Shown: piece after piece, positions 16,007 through 23,527 of the stretch
Numbering within the stretch: position 1 is the first letter of the stretch
Layout: each line of letters opens with the position of its first letter
NCBI GenBank assembly: GCA_023480665.1
Contig: JAMCWR010000039.1
Location: 1-39,238 of the forward strand
Source: Gammaproteobacteria bacterium
Lineage (GTDB): Bacteria; Pseudomonadota; Gammaproteobacteria; UBA9339
Direction of reading: 5' to 3'
Length of the DNA stretch: 39,238 bases
Notes under the pieces: generated by a model
Told to the model about the DNA's origin: nothing
Databases searched by the model: none
What the model saw: the letters and a program-made list of their open reading frames with translations, nothing else
Position numbers and translations under genes: made by a program

Positions 16007-16603
16007 CTATTTTTTTACAATGGTGCCGCCAATAACATTCCCATTCACCAGAGAACCGTCGCTTTCAAATACGGTACCTGTATTGCTTTCAAAAACAATA
16101 TCGCCATTCACAATAGAATGTTCTTGTAGATATAACTGCTCATTTGGATTATTACTTTTGTGCACGACAATATTTTTGGTTGTAGAGCTCTTAAGTGTAA
16201 TTAAAGGGCTTGTAATTTCGATTGGGGTTTCGAAGCTTGAGTTTGTTACAAGCATGAACCCTGTGATTTGAAATCCCCCAAGAAATTTGGTGTCGATGAG
16301 TGCGGCGTTTCCTATTATCTGGGCAAATCCTCTTAAGGTCGTATTTGTAAAAAGAAGATTACCAATAATATTCAGTTTGTTGATGTCAGCATTTACTGCA
16401 TTGATATTTCCGGTGAAGCTCACTGCATTAGTTACAGTAGTCCCGTTTAAGCTTGCAAGGCCAACGCCAGATACATTATCGACTGCACCTTTTTCACATG
16501 AGATTCCACCTTCCCAGTGTGTGCACACATCTGCAGCAAAAACATTTGATACTATAAATACAAAAAATAAAACAAATACAGATAATAATTTTTTTTGTGA
16601 CAT
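16007..16603 (-). CDS. Secreted hypothetical protein with beta-solenoid-like repeats, 198 aa
   Basis: A clear signal peptide (residues 1-23, MSQKKLLSVFVLFFVFIVSN, cleavage at VFA-AD) is followed by a short cysteine pair (CTHWEGGISC). The rest is an irregular repeat of short strands with Asn turns (VTNAVSFTGNINAVNADINK, NIIGNLLFTNTTLRGFAQII), as in pentapeptide-like or bactofilin-like solenoids. There is no catalytic motif. A GAGG ribosome binding site precedes the ATG. Likely periplasmic or extracellular. I do not recognise the family; a structural or surface role is inference. Confidence 0.7.
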   Translation of the reverse strand: MSQKKLLSVFVLFFVFIVSNVFAADVCTHWEGGISCEKGAVDNVSGVGLASLNGTTVTNAVSFTGNINAVNADINKLNIIGNLLFTNTTLRGFAQIIGNAALIDTKFLGGFQITGFMLVTNSSFETPIEITSPLITLKSSTTKNIVVHKSNNPNEQLYLQEHSIVNGDIVFESNTGTVFESDGSLVNGNVIGGTIVKK

Positions 16604-16710
16604 ATGCTTTCCTCGGTTTGATTAACGTGTGTTTTTTAATTACGCTAATATTTTCTTATGATTACGAGTTCTCCGCTACCCGTGAAAAATACGGTAGAAT
16701 TAATTGACCA

Positions 16711-16913
16711 TTGACAACCGGTGATTTTGGTAATCAAAAACAAAAAAAGCTTATTGATCTCAAAATGCTAGAATCTATTGATTATCATTCGTCAGGAGAG
16801 CGTAGACAAATGTTTGAACGTGAATTAATATTGATATTCGATATGCTATTGAACTTATTGAAACCGGTGCTATGTCTATTGTTGATCTTAAGACAAAACG
16901 TAAGATATGGTGA
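16711..16913 (+). pseudogene. Frameshifted remnant of a small gene
   Basis: An open frame from TTG 16711 reads like protein up to SSGERRQMFERELI (near 16830), then turns into low-information Leu-rich text. Another frame takes over from 16833 (DIRYAIELIETGAMSIVDLK) and stops at TGA 16911-16913, eight bases before a repeat copy. One frameshift near 16830 would give a coherent protein of about 67 aa. Family not recognised; a small regulator or antitoxin is possible. Confidence 0.4.
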
Positions 16914-16920
16914 TAGATAT

Positions 16921-16945
16921 GGTGTCAGTCCTTACAACCGACAAC
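16921..16945 (+). repeat. Cassette-type repeat, left end (P-loop kinase unit)
   Basis: Reads GGTGTCAGTCCTTACAACCG, then ACAAC: the left arm of the 13465 palindrome with one deletion and two differences. It is preceded by ATAT, as are the other left ends. The matching right end lies at 17592 beyond the kinase gene. Confidence 0.7.
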
Positions 16946-17071
16946 AGCTTGATATTCATCTTTTAACCAAGAAAATAATGACTTATTTACGACTAGATGA
17001 AATTTTCTTACTATAAAAATAGAGAATAAAAAAATATGAACTTATCTGCTCAAGCATTAATAGGAGAAAAG

Positions 17072-17596
17072 GTGTACAAAATAGCCATATTGGGTTCACC
17101 AGGATCTGGTAAAACCACTTTGGCTAAAATATTAAGCGCAGAATGTCATTTACCTTTGATTCACTTAGACAAGAACTTTTTACGCAGTAATTGGCAAGCA
17201 ATGCCAGAGGATGAATGGATATTGAAAATAAAAGAATTGGTAAAACAAGATTCCTGGATCATGGATGGAAATTATTTCAATTCTTTGGATATTCGACTAA
17301 ATGCAGCAGATGTGGTCATATTTTTAGATATTCCTCGTATCACATGCCTTTGGCGAATCACGAAAAGAGCTTTGCTTGCAAAACATGCTGCACCACGAAC
17401 AGATTTGCCAAGCGGATGTATAGAAAAAATAGATCGTAATTTTTTCAATTTCTTCAAATTTGTATGGGAATATCATAGCAAACAAAAACCGTTAATCAAG
17501 CTAAAACTGGAATCCTTAAAAACTAACAAAACTATTGTTGTTTTACATAACAACAGAGAAATCGAAAATTTAATTAACTCTACAAGAAACTCTTGA
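17072..17596 (+). CDS. P-loop nucleotide kinase-like protein (FlaR/topology-modulation type)
   Basis: 174 aa from a GTG at 17072 with AGGAG 5 bases upstream; this gives the family's usual N-terminus (MYKIAILGSPGSGKTTLAK). An ATG 12 codons earlier (17036) has no ribosome binding site. Walker A GSPGSGKTT is at residues 8-16. Other family marks: LPLIHLDK, DSWIMDGNY, DVVIFLDIPR and CLWRITKR. These adenylate-kinase-like ATPases are annotated as topology modulators, but their substrates are uncertain. The TGA stop lies inside the right-end repeat, and a left-end repeat lies 127 bp upstream of the GTG, so the gene looks like the cargo of a small cassette. Confidence 0.82.
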   Translation: MYKIAILGSPGSGKTTLAKILSAECHLPLIHLDKNFLRSNWQAMPEDEWILKIKELVKQDSWIMDGNYFNSLDIRLNAADVVIFLDIPRITCLWRITKRALLAKHAAPRTDLPSGCIEKIDRNFFNFFKFVWEYHSKQKPLIKLKLESLKTNKTIVVLHNNREIENLINSTRNS

Positions 17597-17637
17597 CACT
17601 TTTACTTTACTGACGCCCTTAGCATCTTTAGTGCGTC
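17592..17637 (+). repeat. Cassette-type repeat, right end (P-loop kinase unit)
   Basis: CTTGACACTTTTACTTTACTG matches the right side of the palindrome at 13526 (CTTGACACCTTTACTTACTG) with one indel and one substitution. It continues with CCCTTAGCATCTTTAGTGCG, matching CCTTTAGCTCTTTAGTTGCG at the third right end (23462). It contains the kinase stop codon and reaches into the last codons of the TetR gene. Confidence 0.65.
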
Positions 17638-18230
17638 TTTAGCCCATTATACAAACAATCAATAACCAATTTTAAATATTCTTTTTGTTTGTCACATATG
17701 TTGGATTGTTGTTTCGTAAATAAAGCAACATCAAATGCCCCATGAATCGTATTGCGAATTAAAAGCGCAATCATTTCTACACTATAATCTTTGCGAATTT
17801 TCCCAAGCTGCTGCATATTTTTTAATAAATCATACCATTTATTGGTATATTCATTTTGAGTAATTTGCAATTTTTTAGTTTTGGTAATAAAACGCTGCCA
17901 ATAAATTATTTTAAAAATATTTGGGTTATTTTTTAAGAAATTAAATCTAGTAATAACTGTATTCGTTATAAAAGTTTTTAAATCCAATTGCGGATCATAT
18001 TTGATTGTGTGTTGTTTATAGAATTTTGCAGAAATATTTTGGCGCACCGCTTCCCACAATCCTTCTTTGTTTTTGAAATGATGATAAAGCAAACTCTGAC
18101 CAATTTTAGAGGCTCGAGCAATATCATTTGTTGATACCCCAAAGTAACCATGTTCAGCAAAGAGAGCGGTAGCTGTTTTTAAAATCGCAGCTCTTGTCTT
18201 ATCGGCGGAAGACCTAGTTAATCTATGCAT
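17628..18230 (-). CDS. TetR family transcriptional regulator
   Basis: 200 aa DNA-binding repressor. The N-terminal helix-turn-helix domain spans about residues 10-57 (RAAILKTATALFAEHGYFGV, DIARASKIGQSLLYHHFKNK); the C-terminal part is an all-helical ligand/dimer domain. The ATG has GGAG 7 bases upstream. It is divergent from an MFS exporter gene, and a palindrome lies in the 203-bp space between, the classic arrangement of a repressor that controls an efflux pump and itself until a ligand binds. The ligand is unknown. Confidence 0.9.
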   Translation of the reverse strand: MHRLTRSSADKTRAAILKTATALFAEHGYFGVSTNDIARASKIGQSLLYHHFKNKEGLWEAVRQNISAKFYKQHTIKYDPQLDLKTFITNTVITRFNFLKNNPNIFKIIYWQRFITKTKKLQITQNEYTNKWYDLLKNMQQLGKIRKDYSVEMIALLIRNTIHGAFDVALFTKQQSNICDKQKEYLKLVIDCLYNGLKTH

Positions 18231-18271
18231 AAGTATACTCCGAAAGTTATTTTTACTCTTATTAAATATAA

Positions 18272-18320
18272 TAGCACAAATATTTATTAATTGATAGGTA
18301 ACTCTATCAATTATGTGCTA
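18272..18320. promoter_or_regulatory. Probable TetR operator with overlapping promoters
   Basis: AATTGATAG (18289-18297) and CTATCAATT (18304-18312) are exact inverted repeats around GTAACT. An outer pair TAGCACA (18272-18278) and TGTGCTA (18314-18320) nests around it, off-centre by about 4 bases. On the minus strand TTGATA (18310-18305) with a 17-base spacer to ATAAAT is a plausible -35/-10 for the regulator gene, so binding would block it. Confidence 0.7.
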
Positions 18321-18433
18321 TACTTATTATTAAGATGGGTTGCGAGAATAATCATCTAGATATATGTGAAAATAAAGAGCTATAAAGAGCAAGTATTTGG
18401 CTATTAACTTTAAATAAGAGTAAGAGAATTATA

Positions 18434-19999
18434 GTGAATATTTCGGATAATAAACGTAAGTGGCTGGTATCAATAGCAGCAAACTTAATGTTATTGATAA
18501 TTGCGCTTGATCTAACAATTGTTAATCTTGCGCTGCCGGCAATAGCACATGCATTTAATGCAGAGATGCCTATCTTAGAGTGGGTGATTAATGCATATGT
18601 TGTTATTTTTGCAATGCTGCTAGTAATTGGTGGAAAATTAGGCGATATTTTTGGTCATAGGCGGATTTTTTCAATTGGTCTTGGGGTTTTTACTATCGCT
18701 TCTTTATTAGGTGGATTATCGCCAAATTCATCAATTTTGATTGTAAGTAGAATATTGCAGGGTATCGGCGCGGCATTGGCTTTTCCTGCCTCAGCTATTA
18801 TTAATTTTGCAATATTTCCTAAAGAGGAAAAAGCTGTCGCTATGGGAATTACAGCCGCAATCGCTGGGGTGGGGCAGGCGCTTGGCCCAACAATTGGTGG
18901 TTTAATCTTAAAATTTCTAAGTTGGCCTTGGGTATTTTTTGTAAACATACCAATCGGGGTTATAGCAATAGTTTTATTAATGGCTACTTGCCCAAGATTT
19001 ATTTTGCCGCAAGCAAAACAAAAAATGAATTATGTCGCCTCTTTACTATTAGCACTGAGTGTTTTTTTCCTAATTTATGGTCTTATCGAAAGTCAACATT
19101 GGCATGTGCGATCAATTAACTTTATTTCAAGTATTACTTTGAGTATCACACTACTTTTACTGTTTTATCTCAATAATCAAAAAAGCAAACTGCAGTTATT
19201 TGATTTAAAAATATTTCTTATTAGAAAATACTTTGTGGCAAATATTGCAAGGATAGTCATGGCATTTTGTTCTTTTGCGATATTATTCACCTCGGTTTTA
19301 TATCTGCAAAACATTGTGGGCGTTACTTCTCTTAAAGCCGGATATTTATTATTAGGAATGACCGGGGTTTGGGCTGGAGCATCACCATTAGTAGGTATAT
19401 TAATCCATCGCTACGCTGGTATCTTAAAAAGCATTATGCTTGGTGGAGCAGGGTGCTTGGCAATTTCATTTTTTTTATTTGCTAGAGTTACTGCCACACC
19501 ACAAATATGGGTTTTAGTTGTAGCTTTCGTCTGCGCAGGTTTAGGTATAGCCGCAATGTTCACCTCAACCAATATCGCCGCATTAACTGCAGTGCCCGAA
19601 AAACAATTATCTACTGCAAATAGTTTACTTTATTTATTGGCATTAACTGGCAATATGCTCGGGGTTGCAATTGGTGGAACCATGCTTACTAATTTAAGCT
19701 CTTCTAATTTAGCAAAAGAATTGTTACACAATAATATCCATTTGGTTGGCAATAAATTGTCAGCTCTAATACAAATCAGCGATGGATCATATACATTAAC
19801 AAAGTTAAGCGCGTATTTTGATCCATCATTGGCCTCGAAACTTTTACCTATTGCCACCCAATCTTTTCTACATGCTTTTTCAGCTATAATGTGGTTATGT
19901 CTAATTCTTTTGGTTGTAGTCTTTGTATTATGTGCACTCATCTTGAAAAACGAGATACCTATAAATAAAACCAAGTATCCCGCAACTAAAATATCCTAA
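18434..19999 (+). CDS. MFS transporter, DHA2 (EmrB/QacA-like) 14-TM exporter
   Basis: 521 aa inner-membrane drug:proton antiporter. It starts at GTG 18434 with a weak purine-rich signal. Motif text: LDLTIVNLALPAI (DHA2 motif in TM1), LEWVINAYVV, GGKLGDIFGHRR (motif A), RILQGIGAALAFPAS and GQALGPTIGG (motif C). The length and hydrophobic pattern fit 14 segments. The divergent TetR gene and operator make regulated drug or toxin export likely. The substrate cannot be read from sequence. It ends 8 bp from the convergent Bcr/CflA gene. Confidence 0.9.
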   Translation: MNISDNKRKWLVSIAANLMLLIIALDLTIVNLALPAIAHAFNAEMPILEWVINAYVVIFAMLLVIGGKLGDIFGHRRIFSIGLGVFTIASLLGGLSPNSSILIVSRILQGIGAALAFPASAIINFAIFPKEEKAVAMGITAAIAGVGQALGPTIGGLILKFLSWPWVFFVNIPIGVIAIVLLMATCPRFILPQAKQKMNYVASLLLALSVFFLIYGLIESQHWHVRSINFISSITLSITLLLLFYLNNQKSKLQLFDLKIFLIRKYFVANIARIVMAFCSFAILFTSVLYLQNIVGVTSLKAGYLLLGMTGVWAGASPLVGILIHRYAGILKSIMLGGAGCLAISFFLFARVTATPQIWVLVVAFVCAGLGIAAMFTSTNIAALTAVPEKQLSTANSLLYLLALTGNMLGVAIGGTMLTNLSSSNLAKELLHNNIHLVGNKLSALIQISDGSYTLTKLSAYFDPSLASKLLPIATQSFLHAFSAIMWLCLILLVVVFVLCALILKNEIPINKTKYPATKIS

Positions 20000-20009
20000 G
20001 CAATATTTT
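19988..20009. terminator. Possible bidirectional terminator between convergent exporters
   Basis: AAAATAT (19988-19994) and ATATTTT (20003-20009) form a 7-bp A/T stem with an 8-base loop that contains the stop of the DHA2 gene. The two genes end only 8 bp apart, so a shared terminator is expected here, but the stem is weak. Confidence 0.35.
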
Positions 20010-21183
20010 ATCTTTTAAACTTAGTTTTTAGGCTCGCAGTGAAAACACATGCGCCACTTAATATAATTGCCAATGCAATTGGTGCCACGGTTGTTTTTGG
20101 CAGCAACGACATAATACCACTTGAAAGTGCGCCACCTGAAATCTGAACAAAACCAACGATAGCACCAGCAAAACCCGCAATTTTTGCAAAAGATTTTAGT
20201 GCGCCGGCATACGCATTTGGGAATATAATTCCTGTGCAAAAAAGAAATCCAAAAACTGGTAAAACAATGGCTAACGTGCTATGTGGAAATAATAAGTAAA
20301 GTAGCAGTATCGCTATGCCACTAAAAATACTTAAACCAGCAGCAAAGATTAGCATATTGTGAGCATCAAATTTGTTTATTAATTTGCCATTTATAAAAGC
20401 GCCAGCTGCGTAGAAAACTCCGCCAACTAAAGCAATTGTGCCAAAATCCGCTGGGGAAATACCGAGTGTGTTTTGTAAAAAAATTGGCCCCAAAGTTAGC
20501 CACGCAAGTATTGCTCCATATACCATAAAAATACTCACAATGCTTAATACAAATTGGCTGTTTGAAAATAGGGTGCTTAAATTAAGCCTTATTTGTTTAA
20601 GATGTAGATTGGCAATAGTTCTGTGTTGGTTGGTTTCGGATAAACAGAATATACTGATACTTAAAGCTAGTAAGCTATAAATTAAAAGTACAATAAAGTT
20701 GGCGCGCCAACCAAAGAATTGTTGCAAATAACCACCAAAAAATGGGGCACTGGCAATAGCAACAATATTTGCGACACCAAGATAAGAATACGCTTTTGCC
20801 AAATTGTGTTCATCAGATAAATCTCGAATTATGGTGTTGCCTAATATCACACCAGATCCGGCACCAAAACCTTGCAATAGGCGGGCGGCAATTAGTAAAT
20901 CAATGGAGTTGGTTAGAACGCAACCCAAGGTCCCCAGTAGAAAAATTATTAATCCGCCGATCAGTGGAATTTTCCGTCCAATCGCATCAGAAATTGGGCC
21001 ATAAAACAAAAATGATAAAGCATAGCCGAACATATATGCTGCAACAGTCATCTGCACAGAAGCAGCGGAAACATTGAAGCTTATGCTAATTGCAGGTAAG
21101 GATGGCAAATATAGATCGGACGCCACTTGCCCTAAGCAGCCAAACAAGACGGAAATAAAAATTATATACGAAAATGATTTCAT
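20008..21183 (-). CDS. MFS transporter, Bcr/CflA family
   Basis: 391 aa, 12-TM drug exporter. The N-terminal signature DLYLPSLPAI in TM1 followed by SVQMTVAAYMFGYALSFLFYGPISDAIGRK (motif A region) is specific to the Bcr/CflA group, whose members export bicyclomycin, chloramphenicol or other small molecules. ARLLQGFGAGSGV and APFFGGYLQQFFGWR are further family text. GGGGTT precedes the ATG. It is convergent with the DHA2 exporter, and a second Bcr/CflA gene is found at 27096. Confidence 0.9.
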   Translation of the reverse strand: MKSFSYIIFISVLFGCLGQVASDLYLPSLPAISISFNVSAASVQMTVAAYMFGYALSFLFYGPISDAIGRKIPLIGGLIIFLLGTLGCVLTNSIDLLIAARLLQGFGAGSGVILGNTIIRDLSDEHNLAKAYSYLGVANIVAIASAPFFGGYLQQFFGWRANFIVLLIYSLLALSISIFCLSETNQHRTIANLHLKQIRLNLSTLFSNSQFVLSIVSIFMVYGAILAWLTLGPIFLQNTLGISPADFGTIALVGGVFYAAGAFINGKLINKFDAHNMLIFAAGLSIFSGIAILLLYLLFPHSTLAIVLPVFGFLFCTGIIFPNAYAGALKSFAKIAGFAGAIVGFVQISGGALSSGIMSLLPKTTVAPIALAIILSGACVFTASLKTKFKR

Positions 21184-21486
21184 TTGTGTAACCCCTAAAA
21201 TTTAAAATATAGACAATAAATGCAACATGTAATTTGCAATGCTGCATTTCGTTTAAAAATTTTTATGTCTGAGATTTAAATTTGCCCACAGGGGCTAAGC
21301 ACAAATAATCATAGAATCACCTAGATATGTTTTTACTAACTATAATTATAGACCAAAATTGCCACATCTGGGAATATCTATTTATTTAATATAAAATATG
21401 GTGTTAAGTCCTTGCAACCGATATTATGGCATGAATTATAATGTTTCTTTATATATCATTGCTACTGTTGAGGAGAGGTAACTAAT
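21184..21486. other. Intergenic region with a cassette-type left repeat
   Basis: No gene seen in 303 bases between the divergent Bcr/CflA and lipase-ankyrin genes. It contains the degenerate left-end repeat at 21400-21423; the last 60 bases should contain or follow the promoter of the lipase gene. Confidence 0.45.
21400..21423 (+). repeat. Cassette-type repeat, left end (lipase-ankyrin unit)
   Basis: GGTGTTAAGTCCTTGCAACC then GATA, preceded by ATAT's equivalent (AATAT). It matches the left arm of the 13465 palindrome at about 20 of 24 positions. A right end lies at 23451 beyond the two following genes. Confidence 0.6.
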
Positions 21487-23244
21487 ATGAAAAAAATAAT
21501 TCTAACATTTGGTGTTTGTATAGTTACTATATTTTTAAACACTGCTTTCGCCAACCACTCACACAAAGATTGTCGAAGACACCTTGATCTTGATGATTTG
21601 AAACCTTATGTTACTTTTAGCCTTTTATCCTATGATCCTTGGGAACAGCCAAGCGTTCCCTTGCCTGAAGGATGGGATTATTTTATTCCAATGCCAGACT
21701 CGTTGAACTCTAATGGGTATTATGCAGCATCTTTTATAAAAATTGTTCATGATATTGGTACGCAGTGTTATATTATAATTGCTAGCAGAGGTACAACATT
21801 TTCCGTACATGATGCATTTGAAGATTTTTTGATGTTGATGGGAAAAGCTCCATATGATTATATAGCTAATGCAAGAGAATATTATCTACTAGTTGCAAAT
21901 GCAGCTGAAAAACATTATCCATGGCCATACATTACAGTAACAGGCCACTCCTTAGGGGCTGTTTTAGCAAATATGTTTGCTGCTGGGTGCCATCCTTATG
22001 AATTGTCTTTTTCCGCAAGCCAAACAAGACAAAATGCAAATTATGGCAATGGTTATCCGGTTTTATTTGATAATCCAGGCGCAGCACCAATTATCAAAGA
22101 TCTCGTTAATAAGAAAGTATTGCCTGAAGAATGTGAGGATGGCGTTGTAGGTAATTTTTTTAGCGCGCCAAATGCAATAAACACAATTAACGAACAAGAA
22201 ATATCTAGCCTTGAATCCCTTTTTTATGTATATTTTTTTGATCATGAAACATTTGCACTGCCCCCTTTCATTGGTTCTCCTGGGCGAGATTACTTCTGGT
22301 CAATTTTCACATTAAATCAACATCACATTAGTAACTTCTACGACGCAATTCAGAATGAAACTTGTCCGAACTTAGAAATCAAAAAGAATTGGCCAATCGG
22401 ACTAGAGCAAGCATACAAATACTCTATTTCAGCATATGGCGATTGCTCTAAAAGGGAAGAAGAGGGATATGGCGCTTGCTTTACAAAATACTGGGACAGT
22501 ATGATTGGATCTGTTTGGAACATGTATCCATCAATTCAATCAAAGTATAGTTTTAGTGATTTTCATGATGTTTTCGTTAAAGCCATTAAAGCCGATACAT
22601 ACTATCCAGCGCTTGATGTTCTTTCGTCTAAAAATAAAACCTCCGAACCCCAAATTGATCAGAGTATTTCTCAAGACGATGATTTGTCAGTATCAGCGGC
22701 CGAGAAAGCTTATATTGGAACAAAAGAATTCTACGAACAATTCAAGGACATAAAAAAACGCCCAACGTTACGAGAAATTGTCAATAATGATTTTGACCAA
22801 AAATCTGCTCAAAGAAAACAGATTTATCTGACGGCTAGTATTGATAAAAAATTGTACTATGCGGTTATGTTTGGTGATACAAAGTTAGCCGAAAAACTAA
22901 TTCAAAATAATAAAAACATTAATTTAAACAGCCAACACGGCGAAGGTCACTTTTCTTTACTACAAATAGCAATTATGTTTGGTTATTTAGATATGGTAGA
23001 GACTCTGATATCTCACTCAGCTAATGCGAATTTAGCTGATGATTTTGGAAATACCGCATTACATACTGTTGCAAGCGAAAGGTATGGTGATGCTGGTGAT
23101 TATGCCCAGGTATTACTAAAAGGCGGAGTAAATCCAAATATTAAAAATAAAAAAGGTGAAACTGCTTTAATGACCATGAAAATAAAACATCCACAAAATG
23201 CCGGTGCTTTTAATAAAGTTTTGAATCAATATTTAAAACCGTAG
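21487..23244 (+). CDS. Secreted class 3 lipase-like protein with ankyrin repeats
   Basis: 585 aa. The signal peptide is residues 1-22 (cleavage at AFA-NH). Residues 30-300 resemble a class 3 lipase: IIIASRGTT (97-104) as the oxyanion-hole strand and GHSLGAVLAN (153-162) with nucleophile Ser155; the HHISNFYDAI segment would carry the catalytic His. After a linker, residues 450-585 hold three to four ankyrin repeats (LLQIAIMFGYLDMVETLISH, NTALHTVASERYGDAGDY). Ankyrin repeats bind proteins and are common in effectors of intracellular bacteria, so a host-directed (phospho)lipase is likely by inference. AGGAGAGG precedes the ATG. The gene lies between a left and a right cassette-type repeat. Confidence 0.82.
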   Translation: MKKIILTFGVCIVTIFLNTAFANHSHKDCRRHLDLDDLKPYVTFSLLSYDPWEQPSVPLPEGWDYFIPMPDSLNSNGYYAASFIKIVHDIGTQCYIIIASRGTTFSVHDAFEDFLMLMGKAPYDYIANAREYYLLVANAAEKHYPWPYITVTGHSLGAVLANMFAAGCHPYELSFSASQTRQNANYGNGYPVLFDNPGAAPIIKDLVNKKVLPEECEDGVVGNFFSAPNAINTINEQEISSLESLFYVYFFDHETFALPPFIGSPGRDYFWSIFTLNQHHISNFYDAIQNETCPNLEIKKNWPIGLEQAYKYSISAYGDCSKREEEGYGACFTKYWDSMIGSVWNMYPSIQSKYSFSDFHDVFVKAIKADTYYPALDVLSSKNKTSEPQIDQSISQDDDLSVSAAEKAYIGTKEFYEQFKDIKKRPTLREIVNNDFDQKSAQRKQIYLTASIDKKLYYAVMFGDTKLAEKLIQNNKNINLNSQHGEGHFSLLQIAIMFGYLDMVETLISHSANANLADDFGNTALHTVASERYGDAGDYAQVLLKGGVNPNIKNKKGETALMTMKIKHPQNAGAFNKVLNQYLKP

Positions 23245-23270
23245 CTTCAGCAAAAAAAGAAGGTGTGAGC

Positions 23271-23450
23271 ATGAATTCTTTGGTACTCAAGATTATAAAT
23301 CGAGCGATTGGATTAGAAAAAGGGCCATACAAAACACCAATGCATAACGATTTAGATTATCTTGTCGGCACATGGAACAAAAATGATCTAAAAGAATTCA
23401 ATAAAAACACAGCCTTTTTTGAGGCTATTGATCAAGAAATTTGGCAGTAG
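23271..23450 (+). CDS. Small antitoxin-like protein, 59 aa
   Basis: The ATG at 23271 has AGAAGG 7 bases upstream; a GTG two codons earlier is less likely. The text HNDLDYLVGTWNKNDLKEFN and the ending AIDQEIW resemble the C-terminal part of small antitoxin-like proteins (pattern HDLD..xGTW...F....ID.ELW), recalled from experience and not certain. No DNA-binding N-terminal domain and no toxin gene follow. It is 26 bp downstream of the lipase-ankyrin gene and ends exactly at the right-end repeat. An orphan antitoxin or an immunity-like partner of the lipase are both possible. Confidence 0.5.
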   Translation: MNSLVLKIINRAIGLEKGPYKTPMHNDLDYLVGTWNKNDLKEFNKNTAFFEAIDQEIWQ

Positions 23451-23482
23451 GGTGTTTGACACCTTTAGCTCTTTAGTTGCGC
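23451..23482 (+). repeat. Cassette-type repeat, right end (lipase-ankyrin unit)
   Basis: GGTGTTTGACACC followed by TTTAGCTCTTTAGTTGCGC. It starts directly after the stop codon of the small antitoxin-like gene. The outer part matches the right end at 17617-17637 apart from small indels. Confidence 0.6.
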
Positions 23483-23527
23483 TAACAAGATCAAGCAAAA
23501 ATTGAAATTAACTCAAAAGAGGAAAAA

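Noticed and set aside
17036..17071. ATG at 17036 as start of the P-loop kinase
   Set aside because: The GTG at 17072 has AGGAG at ideal spacing and gives the family's usual N-terminus; the earlier ATG has neither.
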